Under the pieces are notes generated by a model that made no database searches, was not told the DNA's origin, and saw only the letters and a list, made by a program, of their open reading frames with translations. Below, piece after piece: positions 8,310 through 15,638 of a stretch of 64,000 nt of DNA. The stretch comes from Pseudoponticoccus marisrubri (GTDB lineage Bacteria > Pseudomonadota > Alphaproteobacteria > Rhodobacterales > Rhodobacteraceae), in assembly GCF_001482405.1 (NCBI RefSeq), contig NZ_LPXO01000001.1:434001-498000 (forward strand), written 5' to 3'. The translations under genes and the position numbers were made by a program. Numbering within the stretch: position 1 is the first letter of the stretch; every line of letters starts with the position of its first letter.

Positions 8310-8894
8310 TCAGCCCCGGTCGCCTACCGCCTCGCGCCAGTGCCGGCGGCAGAGGCTGACATAGGTCTCGTTGCCGCCGATCTGCACCTGTGCCCCGTCG
8401 CGCAGCACCTCGCCATCGGGGCCCTGCCGGATCACCATCGTGGCTTTGCGCCCGCAATGGCAGATCGTGCGCACCTCGCGCATCTCGTCGGCCAGCGCCA
8501 GCAGCGCCGCCGAGCCGGGGAACAGCTCGCCCCGAAAATCCACCCGCAGCCCGTAGGCCATGACCGGCACGCCCAGATCGTCGACCACCCGGGCCAGCTG
8601 CCAGACCTGCGCGCGGGTCAGGAACTGCGCCTCGTCGACGAAGATGCAGGCCACCGCGCCCTGCGCCAGCCGCGCCTCGCAGCGGGCAAAGAGGTCATCC
8701 TCGGGGCCGAAGGTCTCGGCCGGGCGCGACAGGCCGATGCGCGAGCCGATCGTGCAGGGCCCGGCCCGCGTGTCGACACCGGCGGTCAGCAGGTAGGTCT
8801 GCATGCCGCGCTCGTTGTAGTTGTGCGCGGCCTGCAACAGCAGCGTCGACTTGCCCGCGTTCATGGTGGAATACTGGAAATGCAGCTTGGCCAT
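8310..8894 (-). CDS. tdk: thymidine kinase (type II)
   Basis: Salvage enzyme phosphorylating thymidine to dTMP with ATP; 194 aa, normal for the bacterial/human TK1-like family. The P-loop is MNAGKST (residues 11-17), Walker B with the catalytic base is CIFVDEAQFL, and the zinc-binding cysteines appear in CHCGRK and in the C-terminal CRRHW. The lasso-loop region GGNETYVSLCRRHW is present. The ATG at 8894 was chosen because homologues start MAKLxFxYSTMNAGKS. Its leader region (8895 onward) contains several large hairpins, described separately. Confidence 0.96.
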   Translation of the reverse strand: MAKLHFQYSTMNAGKSTLLLQAAHNYNERGMQTYLLTAGVDTRAGPCTIGSRIGLSRPAETFGPEDDLFARCEARLAQGAVACIFVDEAQFLTRAQVWQLARVVDDLGVPVMAYGLRVDFRGELFPGSAALLALADEMREVRTICHCGRKATMVIRQGPDGEVLRDGAQVQIGGNETYVSLCRRHWREAVGDRG

Positions 8895-9202
8895 GCATCG
8901 CTCTTGCCGCAAGCGCCGGGGCCGCGCAAGACGGTTGGCGCGCGCCGCCCTCCTGGGGCAAGCCCCGGGGGTCGCGGAGGACGGCGCGCGCCGGTCAAGG
9001 GGCCCCGATGCGGGTGACGCGCACCGCCCGGCGCCGCGAAGGCGCGCATCGGGACCCGGGCACCGGGCCGGGCCCCGGTGCACTGGTGACCCCGTCCCGT
9101 GCGGGACAGGCTGATTTGTCAATGACATTCCCGGAGGAGAGCGCTAATGGGAAAGGACTTTCGGACTTCCCCGCAGGCGGGGCGCTGCAGCACGAGGCAT
9201 GG
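8895..9202. other. hairpin-rich intergenic region
   Basis: This 308-bp gap between divergent genes holds four strong stem-loops in a row: 8937-8947 with 8982-8992 (11 bp, GGCGCGCGCCG arm, extended by CCTCC/GGAGG and containing an inner GGGGC/GCCCC hairpin), 9004-9012 with 9045-9053 (CCCGATGCG), 9060-9067 with 9074-9081 (GCACCGGG), and 9094-9107 (GTCCCG/CGGGAC). A good ribosome site (GGAGGAG, 9133-9139) precedes an ATG at 9147 that opens only 26 codons and ends inside the start of the next gene. Function unknown. Confidence 0.6.
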
Positions 9203-9661
9203 ATGTCGGTACTGGGACGCTACTTGAAGAAGCACATCGAGGCGCTGGTCAAGGATGTCGGCATCGAAGCGGCCTGCGAGCTGACCGGCAAGTCCAAGGC
9301 GACGCTGGGGCGCTACTACTCGGACTATCCCGAACATGCCGACCGCTTCATGCCGGTCGACGCGGTGGCCGCGCTGGAAGAGGCGGCCAGTTATCCGCAT
9401 GTCACCTCGGCGCTGGCCGAGTTGAAGGGCATCACGCTGAATTTCGACCAGACGCGGCGCAACTCGCCCCGGCAGGGCGGCATCAATGCCGACGTGATCG
9501 CGCTGTCGCAGCGCTTTGCCATGCTGATGGCCGAGTACAACCAGTCGATCGAGGATGGCGTGATCTCGGCCAACGAGGCCAAGCGCCTTCTGAAGGAGAC
9601 GCTGGCCATCCAGAAGGTGCTGATCGACATGAAGCTGCATCTCGAAGATGAGACGACCTGA
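9203..9661 (+). CDS. conserved small protein with predicted N-terminal helix-turn-helix-like segment
   Basis: Protein of 152 aa beginning MSVLGRYLKKHIEALVKDVG. Residues about 20-40 (GIEAACELTGKSKATLGRYY) look like a helix-turn-helix, and the C-terminal half is helical (NQSIEDGVISANEAKRLLKE). It reminds me of phage regulatory proteins of the CII type, but I cannot assign it. I chose the ATG at 9203 (GAGG five bases upstream); an earlier in-frame ATG at 9122 has no ribosome site. There is no other phage gene nearby. The stop overlaps the open frame of the next gene. Confidence 0.75.
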   Translation: MSVLGRYLKKHIEALVKDVGIEAACELTGKSKATLGRYYSDYPEHADRFMPVDAVAALEEAASYPHVTSALAELKGITLNFDQTRRNSPRQGGINADVIALSQRFAMLMAEYNQSIEDGVISANEAKRLLKETLAIQKVLIDMKLHLEDETT

Positions 9662-9709
9662 TCGCCACCCTGTCGCGCGCGTCGGCACGCGGGGGCGCCA
9701 GGGCACCTG

Positions 9710-10776
9710 ATGCCAGACGGGCCCGCCGCCTGATCCTGCACCTCGGGCATGGCAAGACCGGCTCGACCTCGATCCAGCGGGCGCTGCGCGCCTCGCCCGG
9801 CCTGCTGTCCGCACAGGGCATCCTGTTTCCCGATCCCGGCCGGCACGACAATCACCAGTTGCTCTTCCCGCATCTGCACGATGCGCTGCCCGACGACCCG
9901 GTGCAGATGGCCAGCCTGGCCGACAGTGCCGTGGCGGCGCGGCGCCAGGCCGAGCGGCTTCATGACGACCTGCGGGCGCGCATCGCGGCCGAGCGGCCCG
10001 ACACGGTGGTGCTGAGCTGCGAGAACCAGTTCCGCGCCTTCGATGCCACCGCCATGGCGCGGCTGTGCCAGACCTGCGCCACGCTAGCCGAGACGGTCGA
10101 GGTGGCGGTCTACCTGCGCGCGCCCGCCCCCTTCTTCCTGTCCAACGTGCAGCAGGACGTGAAGAAACGCCCCGAGTTCCGCTGGATCTCGCCCAGCCGC
10201 GTGCGCGACGTGCTGGAGCCCTTCGTGACCCATGGCCCCGGCCCGGTCACCGCGCGGCGCTTTGCCCGCGACGCGCTGGTCGGTGGCGACGCGGTGACCG
10301 ATTTCGTCACGACTTGGCTGCCCGGCCTCGACCCCGCCGCGCTGAGCCGCGGTGCAGCGGAAGAGAACAGCTCGGTCTCGGCCGAGGCGATGGCGCTGCT
10401 GCAAGAGATGTTTCGCGGCCAGCGCCCCCTGCCGGGCCGCTATGCCCGCGATCTCAAGGGGTTACGCAAGCGGATCGTGGCGCTGGACGCGCAGTTGCCG
10501 GGGCAGACGCGCCCAGTCTTGTTCGACGCGGTGCGCGACTGTGTCGAGGCGCGGGTGGCCGATCTCGACTGGACGGACGAGGTGCTGGGCGTGCGCTTCC
10601 CCGAGATGGGTGCCCCCGCCCTGTCACGCTCCGAGGCCGAGACCCTCTATGCCGGGCTGCATGACGTGGCCGATATCTGCACGGTCGATGCCGCGCGCAA
10701 GGAAGCGCTGTGGCAGGCGGCTTGCGACGAGGCCCGCCCCTTGGCGCGGCTGGCCCGTCGGCTGGGGTTGCGCTGA
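9710..10776 (+). CDS. sulfotransferase-like P-loop protein with no normal in-frame start
   Basis: The frame encodes about 350 aa. Its beginning reads LILHLGHGKTGSTSIQRALR, which matches the 5'-phosphosulfate-binding loop of PAPS-dependent sulfotransferase-like proteins (cf. LHIGxxKTGTTSIQ). That motif is at 9730-9789, but the first in-frame TTG is at 9859 and the first ATG at 9904, both after the motif; the frame is open from 9652. An ATG at 9710 is out of frame by one base: MPDGPAA then stop. Inserting one C in the run near 9724 would give MPDGPRRLILHLG. So either a base is missing, the gene is frameshifted, or it uses a CTG start (9658, 9670 or 9730). Acceptor unknown. Confidence 0.7.
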
Positions 10777-10779
10777 GCG

Positions 10780-12144
10780 TTACCCCGCGACCGGCACGCC
10801 CCAGAGATCGTACTCGCTGGCCTCGTCCACCTCGACCGTCAGGATCTGACCCGGACGCAGCTCCGCCCCGCCCTCATCGATGAAGAGATTGCCGTCGATC
10901 TCGGGCGCATCGGCCATGGTGCGGCAGGTGGCGACACCCTCGGCATCGACCTCGTCCACGATGACCGGCAGGCGGCGGCCGACCTTGGCAGCCAGCTTCG
11001 CCTCGGAAATCGCCTGCGCCTTGTCCATGAACCGCTCCCATCGCTCCTGCTTGAGCTCGGGCGCCACGTGATCGGGCAGCGCGTTGGATCGCGCGCCGGC
11101 GACGTTTTCGTACTGGAAGCAGCCCACGCGATCGAGCTGCGCCTCGTCCAGCCAGTCCAGCAGGGTCTGGAACTCGGCCTCGGTCTCGCCGGGATAGCCC
11201 ACGATGAAGGTCGAACGCAGCGTGATGTCGGGGCAATCGGCGCGCCAGGCGGCGATCTCGTCCAGCGTGCGCTATGCCGCGGCGGGGCGCGCCATGCGGC
11301 GCAGCGTGTCGGGATGGGCGTGCTGGAAGGGAATGTCGAGATAGGGCAGGATCCTGCCCTCGGCCATCAGCGGCACGACCTCGCGCACATGCGGATAGGG
11401 ATAAACATAGTGCAGCCGCACCCAGACGCCGAGCTGACCCAACTCGCGCGTCAGGTCGAGGAAGGGGAACTTCGCCTCGCGATCCTTCCAGTCGGTGCCA
11501 TAGGCCGAGGTGTCCTGGCTGATGACCAGCAATTCCTGCACGCCCGCCTCGACCAGCTTCTCGGCCTCGCGCAGCACCGCCCGCTGCGGGCGACTGACCA
11601 GCCGGCCGCGCATGTCGGGGATGATGCAGAACTTGCACTTGTGATTGCAGCCCTCGGAAATCTTGAGATAGCTGTAATGCCGGGGTGTCAGGCTGACCCC
11701 GCTGGCCGGCAGCAGGTCGATGAACGGGTCGGGCGCGGGCGGCACCGCGCCATGCACCGCGTCCAGCACCTGTTCGTATTGATGCGGCCCGGTCACGGCC
11801 AGCACCTTGGGATGCACGCCGGTGATGTAGTCCGGCTCGGCGCCGAGGCAGCCCGTCACGATCACGCGCCCGTTCTCGGACAGCGCCTCGCCGATCGCGT
11901 CGAGGCTTTCGGCCTTGGCACTGTCGAGAAAGCCGCAGGTGTTCACGATCACCGCATCCGCCCCGGCATAATCGGGCGAGATGCCATAGCCTTCGGCGCG
12001 CAGCCGGGTCAGGATACGCTCGCTGTCGACCAGCGCCTTGGGACAGCCGAGGCTGACCATGCCGATGGTGGGCTGGCCGGCGCGGCGGTCATCACCGATC
12101 CGGGCGCGGGCAAGGTCGGGGCGAAGGTCGGGAGGATTCTGCAT
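10780..12144 (-). pseudogene. rimO: ribosomal protein S12 methylthiotransferase RimO, interrupted by in-frame TAG
   Basis: RimO is a radical-SAM enzyme adding a methylthio group to Asp89 of ribosomal protein S12. The reading frame 12144-10780 carries the N-terminal MTTase domain ([15 protein letters not shown]), the radical-SAM cluster motif CNHKCKFC, and a C-terminal TRAM domain ([20 protein letters not shown]). At 11272-11274 a TAG replaces a sense codon: RRMARPAAA[14 protein letters not shown], with homology continuing in the same frame on both sides. No base is lost. Unless suppressed or a sequencing error, the product ends after about 290 residues. RimO is not essential in E. coli, so loss is tolerable. 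The ATG at 12144 has GGAG upstream. Confidence 0.9.
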
Positions 12145-12262
12145 GGCCGCTCCATAGCCAATCGCGCGGCCGGACGGAAGCGCCCGTGCACCCGGCGCGA
12201 CAGCGCGCACCGGGCCCGGTCAGCGGATCATTGCCGCGGCGCTGATCTGGCGCCGCCCCGGG

Positions 12263-12309
12263 TCAGCGGCGCCGGTCGCGGCGCAGTTCAGCGGCGCCGG
12301 TCGCGGCGC
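12263..12309. repeat. 22-bp direct repeat duplicating the 3' end of gcrA
   Basis: Identical 22-bp copies lie at 12263-12284 and 12288-12309 with a 3-bp spacer (25-bp period). The second copy encodes the last codons and stop of gcrA (RRDRRR-stop on the minus strand); the first lies just beyond the stop. This looks like a tandem duplication of the gene's tail. Confidence 0.85.
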
Positions 12310-12896
12310 GAGGACATGGGTTGGAAGGCCACGCCCACATGCGCCTCGCAATAGGGCTTGCCCTGCTGCACCGGCAGGCCGCAGAACCAGAAATCCGAGG
12401 TTGCCGGGTCGCCCACGGGCCATTTGCAGGTCCGCTCGGTCAGCTCCATCAGGGTGAGCTTCTTGGCCTTCTTTTCCACTTCGCTCACTTTCGCCAGCGC
12501 TTCGGGGCTGATCTCGTTGGTGGAGGGTTGCGGCGGCAGGGGCTGGCCGGCCGGGATGATCTGCTTGCGCGCCGGGCTGACCGCGGGGGTCGCGGCCGCG
12601 GGCGCCTCGGCCGCGGGGGCCGGCTCGGGCTTGGGCTCGGCGCGCGTCTCGGGCTCGGCCGGCTTGGGCTGGGCGGCGGGCCTCGACGGCTTGGCCTTGG
12701 CGGCCTCGGGCTTGGGCTTGACGGGTTCGGCCGGGGCCGGCGCCGCGCCCGCGCGGTTCGACAGGCCCAGCCGATGCACCTTGCCGATCACGGCGTTGCG
12801 CGTCACGCCGCCCAGTTCCTTGGCGATCTGGCTGGCCGACTGGCCGTCCGACCACATCTTCTTCAGCAGTTCGACGCGTTCATCGGTCCAGGACAT
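12288..12896 (-). CDS. gcrA: GcrA cell-cycle regulator
   Basis: GcrA (202 aa) is an alphaproteobacterial transcription regulator that binds sigma-70 RNA polymerase and prefers promoters with methylated GANTC. The N-terminal DNA-binding domain is diagnostic: MSWTDERVELLKKMWSDGQS followed by ASQIAKELGGVTRNAVIGKV and HRLGLSNRA. A long Ala/Pro/Lys-rich linker (about residues 48-135) leads to the conserved C-terminal sigma-binding domain (TLMELTERTCKWPVGDP, DFWFCGLPVQQGKPYC). The cognate methyltransferase ccrM lies 20 kb away in this window. The ATG at 12896 matches the family start. Upstream sequence shows no GANTC site. Confidence 0.97.
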   Translation of the reverse strand: MSWTDERVELLKKMWSDGQSASQIAKELGGVTRNAVIGKVHRLGLSNRAGAAPAPAEPVKPKPEAAKAKPSRPAAQPKPAEPETRAEPKPEPAPAAEAPAAATPAVSPARKQIIPAGQPLPPQPSTNEISPEALAKVSEVEKKAKKLTLMELTERTCKWPVGDPATSDFWFCGLPVQQGKPYCEAHVGVAFQPMSSRRDRRR

Positions 12897-13013
12897 GGTC
12901 TCTCCACGGAAAAAAGCGGCCGCGGGGCCCGGGCCGCCTGACGTTTCTTGAGTGCCCCCTATTCTAATCATCGCCACGCGAGTTACAAGGCGGCCCAGAC
13001 CGAAGGAGGCTTC

Positions 13014-13823
13014 ATGTCCGACACCCAGAACTTTGCGCCCGGCGCGCGGCGCTTCGGCCGCGTCAACTGGCTGGGCCTGCAGACCCTGGCCCAGCGCGAG
13101 ATCCTGCGCTTTGCCAATGTCTGGACCCAGACCCTGCTGGCGCCGCTCGTCACCGCGGGGCTGTTCCTGCTGATCTTCACCATCGCCATCGGGCCACGGC
13201 GCGGCGACGTGATGGGCGTGCCCTTCACCACCTTCATCGCGCCTGGCATCCTGATGATGACGGTGATCCAGAACGCCTTTGCCAATACCTCGAGCTCGAT
13301 CATGATCTCGAAGACGCAAGGCAACATCGTCGACACGCTGATGCCGCCGCTCTCCGCCGGAGAGCTGGTGCTGGGCTATCTCGCCGGCGGCGTGGCGCGC
13401 GGGCTGGTCGTGGCCGTGGCCATCGGCATCGCGCTGGTCGCCGTGCTGGGCATCGTGCCGGCCCATCCGCTGGGCGCGCTGGCCTTCGTCCTGCTGGGCG
13501 GCGCCTTCCTGTCGGCGCTGGGGATCCTCGCAGGGATCTACGCGCAGAAGTTCGACCAGATGGCGGCGATCACCAATTTCATCGTCACGCCGCTGGCCTT
13601 CCTGTCGGGTACCTTCTACTCGGTCGAGGCGCTGCCGTCGGGGCTCTACCAGGTGACCCATCTCAACCCGGTCTTCTACCTGATCGACGGGGTGCGCTGG
13701 GGCGTGATCGGCGTGTCGGACAGCCCGCCGCTGCTGGGCTTCGCCGTGGCGCTGGCCGCCACCCTCGCCGCCTGCCTCGCCGCCTGGCACATGTTCCGCC
13801 GCGGCTACCGGCTGAAAAGCTGA
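13014..13823 (+). CDS. ABC-2 type transporter permease
   Basis: Inner-membrane permease of 269 aa with six predicted helices, of the ABC-2 family that exports drugs or polysaccharides. It has VPFTTFIAPGILMMTVIQNA after the first helix and the typical TPLAFLSGTFYSVEALP, TPLAFLSG being the family signature region, then LNPVFYLIDGVRWG. The ATG at 13014 has AAGGAGG upstream; the frame opens earlier but that stretch is unlikely to be coding. No ATPase gene is adjacent, although the two usually lie together. A terminator follows. The cargo is unknown. Confidence 0.92.
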   Translation: MSDTQNFAPGARRFGRVNWLGLQTLAQREILRFANVWTQTLLAPLVTAGLFLLIFTIAIGPRRGDVMGVPFTTFIAPGILMMTVIQNAFANTSSSIMISKTQGNIVDTLMPPLSAGELVLGYLAGGVARGLVVAVAIGIALVAVLGIVPAHPLGALAFVLLGGAFLSALGILAGIYAQKFDQMAAITNFIVTPLAFLSGTFYSVEALPSGLYQVTHLNPVFYLIDGVRWGVIGVSDSPPLLGFAVALAATLAACLAAWHMFRRGYRLKS

Positions 13824-13890
13824 AGCGGCGCGGGCATACGCGGCCGCGCGGCGCATGTGTGACGCCAACTGACAGCATCGTATCTGACAA

Positions 13891-13915
13891 GCGGGCCCCG
13901 GCGGGCCCGCCTTTT
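13891..13915 (+). terminator. rho-independent terminator after the ABC-2 permease
   Basis: GCGGGCC pairs with GGCCCGC-type sequence across 13891-13910 and is followed by CTTTT. It lies about 65 bp after the permease stop. Confidence 0.75.
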
Positions 13916-13984
13916 CGTGTCTGCGCCGCTTCCCCGCCCGCGCCCCTGCGGATAGGGTGCGGGCGAGCTGGAGGAGGAGAGCCC

Positions 13985-14368
13985 ATGCCGTTGATCGCAT
14001 TCGACCACGTAAACCTGAGGACGAGGCAGTTGCAGACCATGATCGACTGGTACGGGCGCGTGCTGGGCCTGTTGCCGGGACCGCGGCCGCCCTTCGGCTT
14101 TGGCGGGGCGTGGCTCTATCTTGGCGAGCAGCCTTACGTGCATCTCGTGGAGAAACCCGAGCAGAAACCCTCGGTCCCGGACAACACGATGGAGCATTTC
14201 GCCTTTCGCGCCAAGGACATGCCTGCGTTTCTTGAGACACTACAGGAAGAGGGCGTCGCGCACAGCATCGACCCCTTGCCGGGCTTTCCCATCGTGCAGG
14301 TCAATTTCCGCGACCCCGACGGCAACCACATCCACGTGGATTTCGACAAGGCCGAGCATACGGGCTGA
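13985..14368 (+). CDS. VOC (glyoxalase/bleomycin resistance) family protein
   Basis: Protein of 127 aa with the paired beta-alpha-beta-beta-beta folds of the vicinal oxygen chelate superfamily. Typical segments are IAFDHVNLRT at the start, MIDWYGRVLGL, MEHFAFRAKDMPAFLETL and the end motif FRDPDGNHIHVDF, which carry likely metal ligands (His7, His about 52 and a C-terminal acidic residue). The superfamily includes dioxygenases, glyoxalase I and antibiotic-binding proteins, so the reaction is not predictable. The ATG at 13985 has GGAGGAGGAG upstream; the same frame is open from 13859 but without a ribosome site. Confidence 0.9.
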   Translation: MPLIAFDHVNLRTRQLQTMIDWYGRVLGLLPGPRPPFGFGGAWLYLGEQPYVHLVEKPEQKPSVPDNTMEHFAFRAKDMPAFLETLQEEGVAHSIDPLPGFPIVQVNFRDPDGNHIHVDFDKAEHTG

Positions 14369-14374
14369 GGCGCG

Positions 14375-14926
14375 TCAGGCCAGCCCCTCGGTGCCGTATT
14401 TCAACAGGACGGGCACGATCAGGTCTTCCTCGTCCTCGAGATGGCGCAGCAGCAGCGTCTCGAAACCCGACACCTCGGCATGAAAGCGGCCCGGCTCGTC
14501 CCGGCCCTGCAGCACGGCATTGGCCGCGCCGGTAAAGCGCTCGAGCAGCGCGTCCATGGCGTGGTGGTCGCGGTCGAGGATCTCGAAGCCGCGCGACAGG
14601 CGCGGGTCGCGCTGCCCGAGCACCGGGAAATAGTGCATGTCCTCGATCTGGTGATGGCCATGCAGCTGCTGCACCAGCATCGCGCCGTAGCGTGACAGCC
14701 GGGCCTGCATCTGCGGCAGGTCCAGCCGGCCATCCACCGCGGCCTCGGCATCGGTGCGCAGGGTCTTGCCCAGCTTGCGGAACATAAGGTGCCGGTCGAG
14801 CCAGAAGGCGACCAGCCCGGCGAAATTGTCATGCCCGGGCCACGTGGCGCGCGGATGCTCGTGCAACAGCACCCGCAGCGCATCCGGCAGCCCGTCCCGG
14901 CGGTCAAGGTCAAGCGCATCATCCAT
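14375..14926 (-). CDS. hemerythrin-like HHE-domain protein
   Basis: Four-helix-bundle protein of 183 aa with spaced His and Glu residues that bind a di-iron centre: LLHEHPRATWPGHDNF, WLDRHLMF, QLHGHHQIEDMHYFP, ILDRDHHAMDALLER, and LLLRHLEDEEDLIVPVLLK. Such proteins bind oxygen, NO or iron, or sense redox state; the exact role is unknown. It is next to a universal stress protein on the same strand preceded by an FNR-type box, which fits a role in oxygen-limited conditions, although each may have its own promoter. It converges with the VOC gene. Confidence 0.87.
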   Translation of the reverse strand: MDDALDLDRRDGLPDALRVLLHEHPRATWPGHDNFAGLVAFWLDRHLMFRKLGKTLRTDAEAAVDGRLDLPQMQARLSRYGAMLVQQLHGHHQIEDMHYFPVLGQRDPRLSRGFEILDRDHHAMDALLERFTGAANAVLQGRDEPGRFHAEVSGFETLLLRHLEDEEDLIVPVLLKYGTEGLA

Positions 14927-14956
14927 GCGCCTGAATTGGCCGCGCGGGCGCCCCTG

Positions 14957-15370
14957 TCAACGCAGCACGTGCACAGCACAGGGCGCGTGACGCACAACCT
15001 GCGCCGCGGTCGAGCCCAAGAGCAGGTCCTGCATGCCCGGCCGGTGCGAGGCGATGACGATCAGGTCGACGGAATTGTCCGCCGCCCAGTCGAGGATGGT
15101 GCGGCCCGAATGCCCGTCCACGACCAGCGCGACCGAGCCCGGCAGTTGCGCGGCAAGATCCTGCAGATGCGTCTCGATCGCGTTGCGGGCCTTGGCGATG
15201 TAGTCGCCGGGCAGGTAGCTCGAGACATAGCCGGGCACCTGCTCGATCACGTGCAGCAGGGTGATCCGCGCGCCGGTGCCGGCCAGGGTCTCGGCCACGG
15301 ACATGGCCGCGCGGGCCTTGGTGTCGCTGTTCTCGTCGAAGGCGACGGGGACTAGGATGTTCTGGTACAT
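14957..15370 (-). CDS. universal stress protein, UspA family
   Basis: Single-domain UspA protein of 137 aa. The N-terminal MYQNILVPVAFDENSDTKAR, the middle VDLIVIASHRPGMQDLLLGS and the end APCAVHVLR fit the family; the G-2x-G-9x-G-(S/T) nucleotide-binding pattern is partly present (SHRPGMQDLLLGSTAAQVV), so ATP binding is plausible but not certain. The ATG at 15370 has GAGGAGGAG just upstream. A near-consensus FNR box lies 50 bp upstream (15420-15433), so induction under low oxygen is likely. The next gene downstream encodes a hemerythrin-like protein, separated by 30 bp. Confidence 0.93.
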   Translation of the reverse strand: MYQNILVPVAFDENSDTKARAAMSVAETLAGTGARITLLHVIEQVPGYVSSYLPGDYIAKARNAIETHLQDLAAQLPGSVALVVDGHSGRTILDWAADNSVDLIVIASHRPGMQDLLLGSTAAQVVRHAPCAVHVLR

Positions 15371-15419
15371 GGGTGGCTCCTCCTCCCCTCCACTGTGCCG
15401 GGTGGCGGGCCGTGCCACA

Positions 15420-15433
15420 TTGATACAAATCAT
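15420..15433 (-). promoter_or_regulatory. FNR/FnrL-type binding site upstream of the universal stress gene
   Basis: TTGATACAAATCAT matches the FNR consensus TTGAT-N4-ATCAA at nine of ten positions. It lies 50 bp upstream of the universal-stress start codon. In Rhodobacter FnrL activates genes under oxygen limitation through such sites. If the site is centred near -41 the transcript would start about 15 bp before the ATG. Confidence 0.7.
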
Positions 15434-15638
15434 GCCGGCATGGCGACGCGGGAACACCACAGATTCTTCACATTTGCCGCGTAGCCAGAGGCACGGCTGA
15501 CAGAAGGCGCCGATCCGATCCGCCGGGGGCAAGAATGCCCGGTGGCGGCAGATTTGACGGGCCGGGATGGGGTGCGCGAACGCCCCTGCCCCGGGCCGGC
15601 GACATCCCCGATGTCGCGACGTCGCAAGGAGACCGCCG

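Noticed and set aside
10780-11202. Separate 140-codon gene at the 3' end of rimO
   Set aside because: Homology to RimO is continuous in one frame on both sides of the TAG; it is the rest of rimO, not a distinct gene.
12897-14240. Minus-strand frame extending gcrA upstream by about 450 codons
   Set aside because: Homologues start at MSWTDERVELL; the extension is antisense to a good ABC permease gene.
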